From: Diospyros lotus
Taxonomy: Eukaryota > Streptophyta > Magnoliopsida > Ericales > Ebenaceae
Direction of reading: 5' to 3'
Assembly (NCBI RefSeq): GCF_014633365.1
Contig: NC_068349.1
Coordinates: 25,124,753-25,188,752, forward strand
DNA: 64,000 nucleotides
Position numbers and translations under genes: made by a program. Below, in pieces: positions 10,611 to 25,400 of this stretch. The notes beneath the pieces were generated by a model. That model searched no databases. It had not been told where the DNA came from and saw only the letters and a program-made list of their open reading frames with translations. How positions within the stretch are numbered: position 1 is the first letter of the stretch; each line of letters begins with the position of its first letter.

Positions 10611-12221
10611 GTGAGTTATGAAATGTCTACCTTTATGTTTTAATAGAATTGAGGATGCTTTACAGAGGGGGAAATGCCTGACTTAAGAGTACGAATTGGT
10701 AGATGTTTTATATCATTTGATAGATAAAAATTATCATTTTCTGGTGGCCCTTTGTGCCTAAATATTGCAAAAATATAAGAGCAATAACTAAAAATGGTTG
10801 ATGCACTTAAATAATCTAATGCTGATCTCACTTCCTTCTTGTATCTTCCCATACATGGACTTCTTTTGAACCTCAAGTTGGAGTCTTTTTGCCAGTATCA
10901 GTACTCCAAATTTGTTTATGTGCTACATGAGTTTGTTATTTAACTTTTAATCCATGTACAACCATATTCTTTGTACAGGAAACTCAATTCTGTTATTTCC
11001 CGTAATTGGATTGTTTTTCTTATTTATTATTTTGTGAATCATGACAGATTTGGTATGGGTCATGTACATGCTAATGTCTGAGAGATGGCTGCCTTTTCCT
11101 TGCTTCCATGATAGATTAATTAGTCACCTGTTACGACTGATATAATAGAAAATGTTAGCTGCTATTGCTACCTATCTAAGTGAGGGATTCCTTTGTAGCT
11201 GGACAATGATTTGGGGGTTGAAATATGTTGAATTGTTAACAACCATATAATTTAAAAGCTTAAAGTAGTAGATAGAGGGTTAACTTTATTTTTTTATATT
11301 ATTATGTTTATTCTCATTTTTCTTCAATCTTGGGCAGGGGCTTGGTGTTGTTTCTTGCAATTTCCTTTTTGTAGATGTTGAATGATTTTTGTCGATCTAT
11401 TGATAAATGTTAATGTAATTCGCAGTGCTTAGCTAACTCTTAGTTGGACCTTTTACAACTTAGCTTGATTGACAATGTTGCATCTAAAAATGATTTAGTT
11501 GTGGTGGTCATATTTGAATAGTTTGTGAAATGGTTAGGCCTGCATTACTAGTTAATAGTTAGTTTTTAGTCACCATTACTCCTAGTTGACTACAGTATTA
11601 ACCATTTTCTTATCTATTCTCATTGTGTATGCGGGCTGGTCGCCAACTTTTTGTATTAAAGTGATTATTTTCCTTAGTGGAAATGGAATTTTTCTACTTG
11701 TTACTTCTACGGAATGATACGCATAGCTTGAGTTTCATTACATATCAATTTTGCATCACAAGTTTCATGGCGCGCCTAACAGAGTTGTCATGTTTTGTTT
11801 ATTATTTCAATAGGCAAGTCAAATTTAAAATTTCAGCTTAAATGATCTAAATTTTAGTCATATTTTCTTTTTAATTTGATCCGTCTTGAGTGTTTCCCTA
11901 CTTGTTCCTGTTTCTCGAATCTTTCTGTTTTCGTCACTATCTCTCCTAGTTTCCTTCTCTTCAATTCACAAACTCAGATGTGTATTTTTTCAGGATCAAA
12001 TACAATGTAAGTGTGGTTGCTGACAAGGGCCCGAAGAAATCCCATTTTTCTACACTAATTTGAGAAGTTGAATGGACCAGGTAATTCTATTGTTGTTTGG
12101 TAATGTATTCATAAACAGGCACAACTCTCAATTGCTAAATGATAAATTTGAATAAAGATGGTTGCAATTCTCTTTTGTTAAAATCTTTTACATAGCTGAC
12201 TTTGTCTTCCGCAACTCCTAA
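10611..12221. other. Unassigned AT-rich sequence after the last recognised exon
   Basis: It opens with a good splice donor (GTGAGTTATG) after the last exon, so the first part was probably an intron. I looked for the C-terminal exons of the methyltransferase and did not find them. No reading frame longer than about 78 codons, RNA gene or element terminus is recognisable. Confidence 0.4.
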
Positions 12222-13819
12222 GCCATGGCTTTTTGAAAGTTAATGTTTGTGGAGAATTCTAAATTTGAATGTTGTGGTTTAGACTTGTCAATTTTTTTTT
12301 AGCTAATTACTTCAATTTATCTAGTATTGTTATTGGATTATCTCTCTTGGTCTTGTGTAAATCATCAAAATCTGAAATCTAATGTCTCCGGGGGAATCTT
12401 AAACCTGAATGTTGTGGTTTATTAATGTCTATTTCTTTTTATCTAGTTACATCCATTTATTTAGTATTATTCATTCTAAACATGGTTGCATTGTCTTCCC
12501 TACTTAAGTTAATTTGCTGACATTCTTCTATTAATATGAAAAAATGTGCTGAAAAAATGGTGTGGATTAAAGTTGGCAAAAAAATGAATTGTTATGAAAA
12601 TGAATTACATCAATTATTTAGTAATCTTGTTTAATCATCACTCTCTGCCCTATAATATGTGTAAAGCATAGCGTTTTGAAACTTAATGTTTGTGTAGAAT
12701 TGTGAAATTGAATGTTGCGGTTTATCACTGTTGATTACCTTTTAGCTAATCAATTCAATTTATCTAGTTTTGTTCTTGGATCATCTCTTTTGCTCGTGTA
12801 AATCATCACCTTTTGAAACTTAATGTCTATGGCGAAATTGTAAACTTGAATGTTGAGATTTATCAATGTCAATTTCTCTTTTTCTAGTTGCATCCATTTT
12901 TTTAGCATTGTTCGTTTTAAAAAATGCATCTTCCTGCGTAAGTTATATCTAAAATATTTTTAGACCCACAATGTTTTCTCGCTCTTTGGCCAAAATAATA
13001 ATGTATAAAAAATTGATTATTGGTTCATATAACTAATTCCTGTGCATCATTATTGCATTCCAATTAGAATGGTAATTTGCTCACATTCTTCTATAAATCT
13101 GAAGAAAAGTGGTGAGAAATAAGTGTGGATAAAAGTCGGTGAAAACATAAATTGTTATTCAAGTGAATTATGTAGTTTATCATATAACTAATTATGTAGC
13201 TTTAGTTAATGTTTGTGTAAAATTATGATAGAGTGTTGCAGTTTATCACTGTCGATTTTTTTTAGCTAATCACTTCAATTGATCTAGTATTGTTATTGGA
13301 TAATTTCTTTTGGTCTTGTGCAAATCATTGAAACTTAATGTCTGTGGTGGAATTCTAAATTTGAATGTTCTGATTTATCAATGTCAATTTCTTTCTTTCT
13401 AGTTACATTCATTTTTTTAGCATTATTCATTTTAAAAATGATTGCAGAGTCTTCCCTGCATAAGTTATATTTAAAATATTACTATAACCACAATCATTTC
13501 ATGTTCCTTGGCCAAAAATAATATTATATGAAAATTGATTGTTGGTCCATGTAACTAATTCTTGCATCATTGCATTCTACCTAGGATGCTAATTTGCACC
13601 TATTCTTCTATCAATAAGAAGAAATGTGCTAAAAAATAGGTGAGGAAACAAATTAGTGAAAAAATAAATTGTTTTGAAAATCAATTTCTTAGTTTATTAA
13701 CAATCTAATTACATCATTTATTTAGTATCATTTATTTAGTATCGTTGTTGAAAATCAATTTGCACCCATTTATTTAGTATCATTTATTTAGTATCATTTA
13801 TTTAGTCTCTCTGCCTAGT
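12222..13819. repeat. Diverged 600-bp-type repeat block (right block), truncated at the satellite edge
   Basis: It is the same family as 1-1960: GCTTTTTGAAAGTTAATGTT at about 12230, TTTGAATGTTG, AGCTAATTACTTCAATTTAT, and the TTCCTGCGTAAGTTATAT type landmark near 12936 and 13452. The units here are shorter and more variable. The last part (13715-13807) has five or so copies of ATTTATTTAGTATC, an unstable-looking local expansion. The repeat then breaks at the phrase CTCTCTGCCTAG, which in other copies continues 'ttgtaatatg' but here joins the satellite. Confidence 0.7.
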
Positions 13820-16782
13820 TTAGAGTATTTTGTGTATCAAAATGTCTTCTTTCACGTAGATTTGGAATCGTCAAAATCAAATTAGTTAATTTGGAGATAT
13901 CGTTGATTGTAACAAAGTTGACCCATTATTCCTTAAGGTGTTCAACTATGGACCCATGACAGTTTCCAAAAAAACCCGAAATTGGAATTTAGAATTTAAA
14001 TATAGTATTTTAGGTATCAAAATGTCATCTTTCACATGGATTTGGAACCGTCAAAATCAAATTAGTTAATTTTCATATATCTTTGATTGTAACAAAGTTG
14101 TCTTTTTCTTCGTTAAGGGGTTCTACTATAGACCCAAGGCTAAAAACTCAGGTTTCCATAACAACCCAAATTTTGAATTTGGACTTTCAGTAGAGTGTTT
14201 TGTGTATCAAATTGTCGTCTTTCACATGGATTCAGAATCGTGAAAATCAAATTAGTGAATTTGGAGAAATCGTTGATTGTAAGAAAGTTGTCTCATTCTT
14301 TCTTAAGGTGTTCTACTATGGACCCATGCCTAAAACTCATGTTTCCAAAACAACCCGAAATTGGAATTTAGACTTTCATTAGAGCATTTTGTGTATCAAA
14401 ATGTCTTCTTTCACATGGATTTGAATCGTCAAAATCAAATTAGTCAATTTGGATATATCTTTGATTGTAACAAAGTTGTCTCAATCTGCCTTAAGGTGTT
14501 CTACTATGGACCCATGGCTAAAACTGAAGTTTCGAAAACATCCCAAAATCGAAATTTGGACTTTCATTAGAGTATTTTTTGCATCAAAATGTCATCTTTC
14601 ACATGGATTTGGAAGAGTCAAAATTAAATTAGTAAATTTGGAGATATCTTTGATTGTAGCAAAGTTGTTTCATACTTCCTTAAGGTGTTCTACAATGGAC
14701 AAATGGCTAAAACTCAAATTTCCAAAACATCTCGAAATCGGAATTTAGACATTCATTAGAGTATTTTGTGTATCAAAATGCCGTCTTTCACATGGATTTG
14801 GATTCGTCAAAATCAAATTAGTCAATTTCAAGATATCGTTGATTGTAACAAAGTTGTCTCATTCTTCCTTAAGGTGTTCTACTATGGACCCATGGCTAAA
14901 ACTCATGTTTCCATAACAACCCCAAATTGGAATTAGGACTTTCATTAGAGTATTTTTTTTTTATCAAAATGACGTCTTTCACATGGATTTGGAATCGTCA
15001 AAATCAAATTAATCGAATTGGAGATATCTTTGATTGTAACAAAGTTGTCTCTTTCTACCTTAAGGTGTTCTACTATGGACCCATGGCTAAAACTCAAATT
15101 TCCAAAACATCTCGAAATCGAAATTTGGACTTTCATTAGAGTATTTTGTGTATCAAAATGTCGTCTTTCACATGGATTTGGAATCGTCAAAATCAAATTA
15201 ATCGAATTGGAGATATCTTTGATTGTAACAAAGTTGTCTTTTTCTGCATTAAGGTGTTCTACTATGGACCCATGGCTAAAACTCAAATTTCCAAAACATC
15301 CTGAAATCGAAATTTGGACTTTCATTGGAGTATTTTGTGTATCAAAATGTCGTCTTTCACATGGATTTCGATTCGTCAAAATCAAATTAGTCAATTTGGA
15401 GATATCGTTGACTGTAAAAAAGTTGTCTCATTCTTCCGTAAGGTGTTCTACTATGGACCCACGGCTAAAACTCATGTTTCCATAACAACCCGAAATTGGA
15501 ATTTGGACTTTCATTACAGTATTTTTTGTATCAAAATGACGTCTTTCACATTGATTTGGAATCGTCAAAATCAAATTAATCGAATTGGAGATATCTTTGA
15601 TTGTAACAAAGTTGTTTCATTCTTCCTTAAGGTGTTCTACTATGGACCCATGGCTAAAACTCAAGTTTCCATAACAACCCGAAATTGGAAGTTGGACTTT
15701 CATTAGAGTATTTTGTGTATCAATATTTCTTCTTTAACATAGATTTGGAATCGTCAAAATCAAATTAGTCAATTTGGAGATATCCTTGATTGTAACAAAG
15801 TTGTCTCATTCTTCTTTAAGGTGTTCTCCTATGGACCCCATGGCTGAAACTCAAGTTCCCAAAACAACCCGAAATTGGAATTTAGACTTTTGTTAGAGTA
15901 TTTTGTGTATCAAAATGTCATCTTTCACATCGATTTGGAATTGTCAAAATCAAATTAGTCAATTTGGAGATATCGTTAATTGCAACAAAGTTGTCTCATT
16001 CTTCATTAAGGTGTTCTACTATGGACCCACGGCTAAAACTCAAGTATTCAAAACAACCCGAAATTGGAATTTGGACTTTCATTAGAGTATTTTGTGTATC
16101 GAAAAATCTTCTTTCGCATGGATTTGGAATCGTGAAAATCAAATTAGTGAATTTGGAGAAATCGTTGATTGTAAGAAAGTTGTCTCATTCTTTCTTAAGG
16201 TGTTCTACTATGGACCCATGGCTAAAACTCATGTTTCCAAAACAACCCGAAATTGGAATTTAGACTTTCAATAGAGCATTTTGTGTATCAAAATGTCTTC
16301 TTTCACATGGATTTGAATCGTCAAAATCAAATTAGTCAATTTGGAGATATCTTTGATTGTAACAAAGTTGTCTCATTCTGCCTTAAGGTGTTCTACTATG
16401 GACCCATGGCTAAAACTGAAGTTTCGAAAACATTCCGAAATCGAAATTTGGACTTTCATTAGAGTATTTTTTGCATCAAAATGTCATCTTTCACATGGAT
16501 TTGGAAGAGTCAAAATCAAATTAGTAAATTTGGAGATATCTTTGATTGTAGCAAAGTTGTTTCATACTTCCTTAAGGTGTTCTACAATGGACAAATGGCT
16601 AAAACTCAAATATCCAAAACATCTCGAAATCGGAATTTGGACATTCGTTAGAGTATTTTGTGTATCAAAATGCCGTCTTTCACATGGATTTGGATTCGTC
16701 AAAATCAAATTAGTCAATTTGAAGATATCGTTGATTGTAACAAAGTTGTCTCATTCTTCCTTAAGGTGTTCTACTATGGACT

Positions 16783-19700
16783 CATGGCTAAAACTCATGT
16801 TTCCATAACAACCCCAAATTGGAATTAGGACTTTCATTAGAGTACTTCTGGTATCAAAATGACGTCTTTCACATGGATTTGGAATCGTCATAATCAAATT
16901 AAACAAATTGGAGATATCTTTGATTGTAACAAAGTTGTCTCTTTCTGCCTTAAGGTGTTCTACTATGGACCCATGGCTAAAACTGAAGTTTCGAAAACAT
17001 CCCGAAATCGAAATTTGGACTTTCATTAGAGTATTTTTTGCATCAAAATGTCATCTTTCACATGGATTTGGAAGAGTCAAAATCAAATTAGTAAATTTGG
17101 AGATATCTTTGATTGTAGCAAAGTTGTTTCATACTTCTTTAAGGTGTTCTACAATGGACAAATGGCTAAAACTCAAATTTCCAAAACATCTCGAAATCGG
17201 AATTTGGACATTCATTAGAGTATTTTGTGTATCAAAATGCCATCTTTCACATGGATTTGGATTCGTCAAAATCAAATTAGTCAATTTGAAGATATCGTTG
17301 ATTGTAACAAAGTTGTCTCATTCTTCCTTAAGGTGTTCTACTATGGACCCATGGCTAAAACTCATGTTTCCATAACAACCCCAAATTGGAATTAGGACTT
17401 TCATTAGAGTATTTTTTGTATCAAAATGACGTCTTTCAGATGGATTTGGAATCGTCAAAATCAAATTAATCGAATTGGAGATATCTTTGATTGTAACAGA
17501 GTTGTCTCTTTCTGCCATAAGGTGTTCTACTATGTACCCATGGCTAAAACTCAAGTTTCCAAAACATCCCGAAATCGAAATTTGGACTTTCATTAGAGTA
17601 TTTTGTGTATCAAAATGTCGTCTTTCACATGGATTTGGAATCGTCAAAATCAAATTAATCGAATTGGAGATATCTTTGATTGTAACAAAGTTGTCTCTTT
17701 CTGCCTTAAGGTGTTCTACTATGGACCTATGGCTAAAACTCAAATTTCCAAATCATCCCGAAATTGAAATTTGGACTTTCAATAGAGTATTTTGTGTATC
17801 AAAATGTCGTCTTTCACATGGATTTGGATTCGTCAAAATCAAATTAGTCAATTTGGAGATATCGTTGACTGTAAAAAAGTTCTCATTCTTCCTTAAGGTG
17901 TTCTACTATGGACCCACGGCTAAAACTCATGTTTCCATAACAACCCGAAATTTGAATTTGGACTTTCATTACAGTATTTTTTGTATCAAAATGACGTCTT
18001 TCACATGGATTTGGAATCGTCAAAATCAAATTAATCGAATTGGAGATATCTTTGATTGTAACAAAGTTGTCTCATTCTTCCTTAAGGTGTTCTACTATGG
18101 ACCCATGGCTAAAACTCAAGTTTCCATAACAACCCGAAATTGGAAGTTGGACTTTCATTAGAGTATTTTGTATATCAATATTTCTTCTTTAACATAGATT
18201 TGGAATCGTCAAAATCAAATTATTCAATTTGGAGATATCCTTGATTGTAACAAAGTTGTCTCATTCTTCCTTAAGGTGTTCTCCTATGGACCCCATGGCT
18301 GAAACTCAAGTTCCCAAAACAATCCGAAATTGGAATTTAGACTTTTGTTAGAGTATTTTGTGTATGAAAATGTCATCTTTCACATCGATTTGGAATCGTC
18401 AAAATCAAATTAGTCAATTTGGAGATATCGTTGATTGTAACAAAGTTGACCCATTATTTTTTAAGGTGTTCAACCATGGACCCATGGCAGTTTCCAAAAA
18501 AACCCGAAATTGGAATTTAGAATTTAAATATAGTATTTTAGGTATCAAAATGTCATCTTTCACATGGATTTGGAACCGTCAAAATCAAATTAGTTAATTT
18601 TCATATATCTTTGATTGTAACAAAGTTGTCTCTTTCTTCGTCAAGGGGTTCTACTATGGACTCATGGCTAAAAACTCAGGTTTCCATAACAACCCGAATT
18701 TTGAATTTGGACTTTCAGTAGAGTGTTTTGTGTATCAAATTGTCGTCTTTCACATGGATTCGGAATCGTCAAAATCAAAATTGTTAATTTGGAGATATCG
18801 TTAATTGTAACAAAGTTGTCTCATTCTTCATTAAGGTGTTCTACTATGGACCCACGGTTAAAACTCAAGTATTCAAAACAACCCAAAATTGGAATTTGGA
18901 CTTTCATTAGAGTATTTTGTGTATCGAAAAATCTTCTTTCGCATGGAATTGGAATCGTGAAAATCAAATTAGTGAATTTGGAGAAATCGTTGATTGTAAG
19001 AAAGTTGTCTCATTCTTTCTTAAGGTGTTCTACTATGGACCCATGACTAAAACTTATGTTTCCAAAACAACCCGAAATTGGAATTTAGACTTTCATTAGA
19101 GTATTTAGTGTATCAAAATGTCTTCTTTCACGTAGATTTGGAATCGTCAAAATCAAATTAGTCAATTTGGAGATATCGTTGATTGTAACAAAGTTGACCC
19201 ATTATTCCTTAAGGTGTTCAACTATGGACCCATGACAGTTTCCAAAAAAACCCGAAATTGGAATTTAGAATTTAAATATAGTATTTTAGGTATCAAAATG
19301 TCATCTTTCACATGGATTTGGAACCGTCAAAATCAAATTAGTTAATTTTCATATATCTTTGATTGTAACAAAGTTGTCTCTTTCTTCGTTAAGGGGTTCT
19401 ACTATAGACCCAAGGCTAAAAACTCAGGTTTCCATAACAACCCAAATTTTGAATTTGGACTTTCAGTAGAGTGTTTTGTGTATCAAATTGTCGTCTTTCA
19501 CATGGATTCGGAATCGTCAAAATCAAAATTGTTAATTTGGAGATATCGTTGATTGTAAGAAAGTTGTCTCATTCTTCCTTAAGGTGTTCTACTATGGACC
19601 CATGGCTAAAACTCATGTTTCCATAACAACCCCAAATTGGAATTAGGACTTTCATTAGAGTACTTCTGGTATCAAAATGACGTCTTTCACATGGATTTGG

Positions 19701-22433
19701 AATCGTCATAATCAAATTAAACAAATTGGAGATATCTTTGATTGTAACAAAGTTGTCTCTTTCTGCCTTAAGGTGTTCTACTATGGACCCATGGCTAAAA
19801 CTGAAGTTTCGAAAACATCCCGAAATCGAAATTTGGACTTTCATTAGAGTATTTTTTGCATCAAAATGTCATCTTTCACATGGATTTGGAAGAGTCAAAA
19901 TCAAATTAGTAAATTTGGAGATATCTTTGATTGTAGCAAAGTTGTTTCATACTTCTTTAAGGTGTTCTACAATGGACAAATGGCTAAAACTCAAATTTCC
20001 AAAACATCTCGAAATCGGAATTTGGACATTCATTAGAGTATTTTGTGTATCAAAATGCCATCTTTCACATGGATTTGGATTCGTCAAAATCAAATTAGTC
20101 AATTTGAAGATATCGTTGATTGTAACAAAGTTGTCTCATTCTTCCTTAAGGTGTTCTACTATGGACCCATGGCTAAAACTCATGTTTCCATAACAACCCC
20201 AAATTGGAATTAGGACTTTCATTAGAGTATTTTTTGTATCAAAATGACGTCTTTCAGATGGATTTGGAATCGTCAAAATCAAATTAATCGAATTGGAGAT
20301 ATCTTTGATTGTAACAGAGTTGTCTCTTTCTGCCATAAGGTGTTCTACTATGTACCCATGGCTAAAACTCAAGTTTCCAAAACATCCCGAAATCGAAATT
20401 TGGACTTTCATTAGAGTATTTTGTGTATCAAAATGTCGTCTTTCACATGGATTTGGAATCGTCAAAATCAAATTAATCGAATTGGAGATATCTTTGATTG
20501 TAACAAAGTTGTCTCTTTCTGCCTTAAGGTGTTCTACTATGGACCTATGGCTAAAACTCAAATTTCCAAATCATCCCGAAATTGAAATTTGGACTTTCAA
20601 TAGAGTATTTTGTGTATCAAAATGTCGTCTTTCACATGGATTTGGATTCGTCAAAATCAAATTAGTCAATTTGGAGATATCGTTGACTGTAAAAAAGTTC
20701 TCATTCTTCCTTAAGGTGTTCTACTATGGACCCACGGCTAAAACTCATGTTTCCATAACAACCCGAAATTTGAATTTGGACTTTCATTACAGTATTTTTT
20801 GTATCAAAATGACGTCTTTCACATGGATTTGGAATCGTCAAAATCAAATTAATCGAATTGGAGATATCTTTGATTGTAACAAAGTTGTCTCATTCTTCCT
20901 TAAGGTGTTCTACTATGGACCCATGGCTAAAACTCAAGTTTCCATAACAACCCGAAATTGGAAGTTGGACTTTCATTAGAGTATTTTGTATATCAATATT
21001 TCTTCTTTAACATAGATTTGGAATCGTCAAAATCAAATTATTCAATTTGGAGATATCCTTGATTGTAACAAAGTTGTCTCATTCTTCCTTAAGGTGTTCT
21101 CCTATGGACCCCATGGCTGAAACTCAAGTTCCCAAAACAATCCGAAATTGGAATTTAGACTTTTGTTAGAGTATTTTGTGTATGAAAATGTCATCTTTCA
21201 CATCGATTTGGAATCGTCAAAATCAAATTAGTCAATTTGGAGATATCGTTGATTGTAACAAAGTTGACCCATTATTTTTTAAGGTGTTCAACCATGGACC
21301 CATGGCAGTTTCCAAAAAAACCCGAAATTGGAATTTAGAATTTAAATATAGTATTTTAGGTATCAAAATGTCATCTTTCACATGGATTTGGAACCGTCAA
21401 AATCAAATTAGTTAATTTTCATATATCTTTGATTGTAACAAAGTTGTCTCTTTCTTCGTCAAGGGGTTCTACTATGGACTCATGGCTAAAAACTCAGGTT
21501 TCCATAACAACCCGAATTTTGAATTTGGACTTTCAGTAGAGTGTTTTGTGTATCAAATTGTCGTCTTTCACATGGATTCGGAATCGTCAAAATCAAAATT
21601 GTTAATTTGGAGATATCGTTAATTGTAACAAAGTTGTCTCATTCTTCATTAAGGTGTTCTACTATGGACCCACGGTTAAAACTCAAGTATTCAAAACAAC
21701 CCAAAATTGGAATTTGGACTATCATTAGAGTATTTTGTGTATCGAAAAATCTTCTTTCGCATGGAATTGGAATCGTGAAAATCAAATTAGTGAATTTGGA
21801 GAAATCGTTGATTGTAAGAAAGTTGTCTCATTCTTTCTTAAGGTGTTCTACTATGGACCCATGACTAAAACTTATGTTTCCAAAACAACCCGAAATTGGA
21901 ATTTAGACTTTCATTAGAGTATTTAGTGTATCAAAATGTCTTCTTTCACGTAGATTTGGAATCGTCAAAATCAAATTAGTCAATTTGGAGATATCGTTGA
22001 TTGTAACAAAGTTGACCCATTATTCCTTAAGGTGTTCAACTATGGACCCATGACAGTTTCCAAAAAAACCCGAAATTGGAATTTAGAATTTAAATATAGT
22101 ATTTTAGGTATCAAAATGTCATCTTTCACATGGATTTGGAACCGTCAAAATCAAATTAGTTAATTTTCATATATCTTTGATTGTAACAAAGTTGTCTCTT
22201 TCTTCGTTAAGGGGTTCTACTATAGACCCAAGGCTAAAAACTCAGGTTTCCATAACAACCCAAATTTTGAATTTGGACTTTCAGTAGAGTGTTTTGTGTA
22301 TCAAATTGTCGTCTTTCACATGGATTCGGAATCGTCAAAATCAAAATTGTTAATTTGGAGATATCGTTGATTGTAAGAAAGTTGTCTCATTCTTCCTTAA
22401 GGTGTTCTACTATGGACCCATGGCTAAAACTCA
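16783..22433 (+). repeat. 2818-bp tandem segmental duplication within the satellite
   Basis: 16783-19615 matches 19601-22433 at an offset of 2818 bp, about 15 monomers less 17 bp. The only mismatch I noticed is T at 18903 against A at 21721. Identity stops at 16782 (T against C at 19600) and at 19616 (T against A at 22434). The exchange therefore occurred within the shared 15 bp 19601-19615, in the CATGGCTAAAACTCA part of the monomer. Neighbouring monomers differ from each other far more than the two copies do, so this is a very recent unequal exchange or an assembly duplication. Confidence 0.9.
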
Positions 22434-25400
22434 AGTTTTCAAAACAATCCGAAATAGGAATTTAGACATTCATCAGAGTATTTTGTGTATCAAAATGTCG
22501 TCTTTCACATGGATTTGGAATCGTAAAAATCAAATTAGTCAATTTGGAGATATCTTTGATTGTAATAGATTTGTCTCATCCTTCTTTAAGGTGTTCTACT
22601 ACGGACCCCTTGGCTAAAACTCAAGTTTCCCAAACAACCCGAAATTGGAATTTGGACTTTCGATAGAGTATTTTGTGTACCAAAAGGTCGTATTTCACAT
22701 CGATTTGGAATCGTGAAAATCAAATTAGTCAATTTGGAGATATCGTTAATTGTAACAAAGTTGTCTCATTCTTCATTAAGGCGTTCTACTATGGACCCAC
22801 GGCTAAAACTCAAGTATTCAAAACAACCCGAAATTGGAATTTGGACTTTCATTAGAGTATTTTGTGTATCGAAAAATCTTCTTCCGCATGGATTTGGAAT
22901 CGTGAAAATCAAATTAGTGAATTTGGAGAAATCGTTGATTGTAAGAAAGTTGTCTCATTCTTTCTTAAGGTGTTCTACTATGGACCCATGCCTAAAACTC
23001 ATGTTTCCAAAACAACCCGAAATTGGAATTTAGACTTTCATTAGAGCATTTTGTGTATCAAAATGTCTTCTTTCACATGGATTTGAATCGTCAAAATCAA
23101 ATTAGTCAATTTGGAGATATCTTTGATTGTAACAAAGTTGTCTCATTCTTCCTTAAGGTGTTCTACTATGGACCCATGGCTAAAACTGAAGTTTCGAAAA
23201 CATCCCGAAATCGAAATTTGGACTTTCATTAGAGTATTTTTTGCATCAAAATGTCATCTTTCACATGGATTTGGAAGAGTCAAAATCAAATTAGTAAATT
23301 TGGAGATATCTTTGATTGTAGCAAAGTTGTTTCATACTTCCTTAAGGTGTTCTACAATGGACAAATGGCTAAAACTCAAATTTCCAAAACATCCGGAAAT
23401 CGGAATTTGGACTTTCATTAGAGTATTTTGTGTACCAAAATATCGTCTTTCACATGGATTTGGATTCGTCAAAATCAAATTAGTCAATTTGAAGATATCG
23501 TTGATTGTAACAAAGTTGTCTCATTCTTCCTTAAGGTGTTCTACTATGGACCCATGGCAAAAACTCATGTTTCCATAACAACCCCAAATTGGAATTAGGA
23601 CTTTCATTAGAGTATTATTTTTTTATCAAAATGACGTCTTTCAGATGGATTTGGAATCGTCAAAATCAAATTAATCGAATTGGAGATATCTTTGATTGTA
23701 ACTAAGTTGTCTCTTTCTGCCTTAAGGTGTTCTACTATGGACCCATGGCTAAAACTCAAATTTCCAAAACATCCCGAAATCGAAATTTGGACTTTCATTA
23801 GAGTATTTTGTGTATCAAAATGTCGTCTTTCACATGGATTTGGAATCGTCAAAATCAAATTAGTAAATTTGGTGATATATTTGATTGTAGCAAAGTTGTT
23901 TCATACTTCCTTAAGGTGTTCTACAATGGACAAATGGCTAAAACTCAAATTTCCAAAACATCTCGAAATCGGAATTTGGACATTCATTAGAGTATTTTGT
24001 GTTTCAAAATGTCGTCTTTCACATTGATTTGGATTCGTCAAAATCAAATTAGTCAATTTCAAGATATCGTTGATTGTAAGAAAGTTGTCTCATTCTTCCT
24101 TAAGGTGTTCTACTATGGACCCATGGCTAAAACTCATGTTTCCATAACAACCCCAAATTGGAATTAGTACTTTCATTAGAGTATTTTTTGTATCAAAATG
24201 ACGTCTTTCACATGGATTTGGAATCGTCAAAATCAAATTAATCGAATTGGAGATATCTTTGATTGTAACAAAGTTGTCTCATTCTTCCTTAAGGTGTTCT
24301 ACTATGGACCCATGGCTAAAACTCAAGTTTCCATAACAACCTGAAATTGGAAGTTGGACTTTCATTAGAGTATTTTGTGTATCAATATTTCTTCTTTAAC
24401 ATAGATTTGGAATCGTCAAAATCAAATTAGTCAATTTGGAGATATCCTTGGTTATAACAAAGTTGTCTCTTTCTGCCTTAAGGTGTTCTACTATGGACTC
24501 ATGGCTAAAACTCAAATTTCCAAAACATCCCGAAATCGAAATTTGGACTTTCATTAGAGTATTTTGTGTATCAAAATGTCGTCTTTCACATGGATTTGGA
24601 TTCGTCAAAATCAAATTGGTCATTTTGGAGATATCGTTGACTGTAAAAAAGTTGTCTCATTCTTCCTTAAGGTGTTCTACTATGGACCCACGGCTAAAAC
24701 TCATGTTTCCATAAGAACCCGAAATTGGAATTTGGACTTTCATTACAGTATTTTTTGTTTCAAAATGACGTCTTTCACATGGATTTGGAATCGTCAAAAT
24801 CAAATTAATCGAATTGGAGATATCTTTGACTGTAACAAAGTTGTCTCATTCTTCCTTAAGGTGTTTTACTATGGACCCATGGCTAAAACTCAAGTTTCCA
24901 TAACAACCCGAAATTGGAAGTTGGACTTTAATTAGAGTATTTTGTGTATCAATATTTCTTCTTTAACATAGATTTGGAATCGTTAAAAACAAATTAGTCA
25001 ATTTGGAGATATCTTTGATTATAACAAAGTTGTCTCATTCTTCCTTAAGGTGTTCTCCTATGGACCCCATGGCTGAAACTTAAGTTCCCAAAACAACCCG
25101 AAATTGGAATTTTGACTTTTGTTAGAGTATTTTGTGTATCAAAATGTCATATTTCACATCGATTTGGAATAGTCAAAATCAAATTAGTCAATTTGGAGAT
25201 ATCGTTGATTGTAACAAAATTGACCCATTATTCCTTAAGGTGTTCAACCATGGACCCATGGCAGTTTCCAAAAAAACCCGAAATTGGAATTTAGAATTTA
25301 ACTATAGTATTTTAGGTATCAAAATGTCATCTTTCACATGGATTTGGAACCGTCAAAATCAAATTAGTTAATTTTCATATATCTTTGATTGTAACAAAGT

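Noticed and set aside
13820..14000. Telomeric or rDNA-spacer origin of the array
   Set aside because: I saw no TTTAGGG runs and no rRNA sequence anywhere in the window.
15018..15485. Inverted satellite segment suggested by minus-strand open frames
   Set aside because: The anchor phrases stay on the plus strand throughout; the minus-strand frames are antisense readings of the same monomers.
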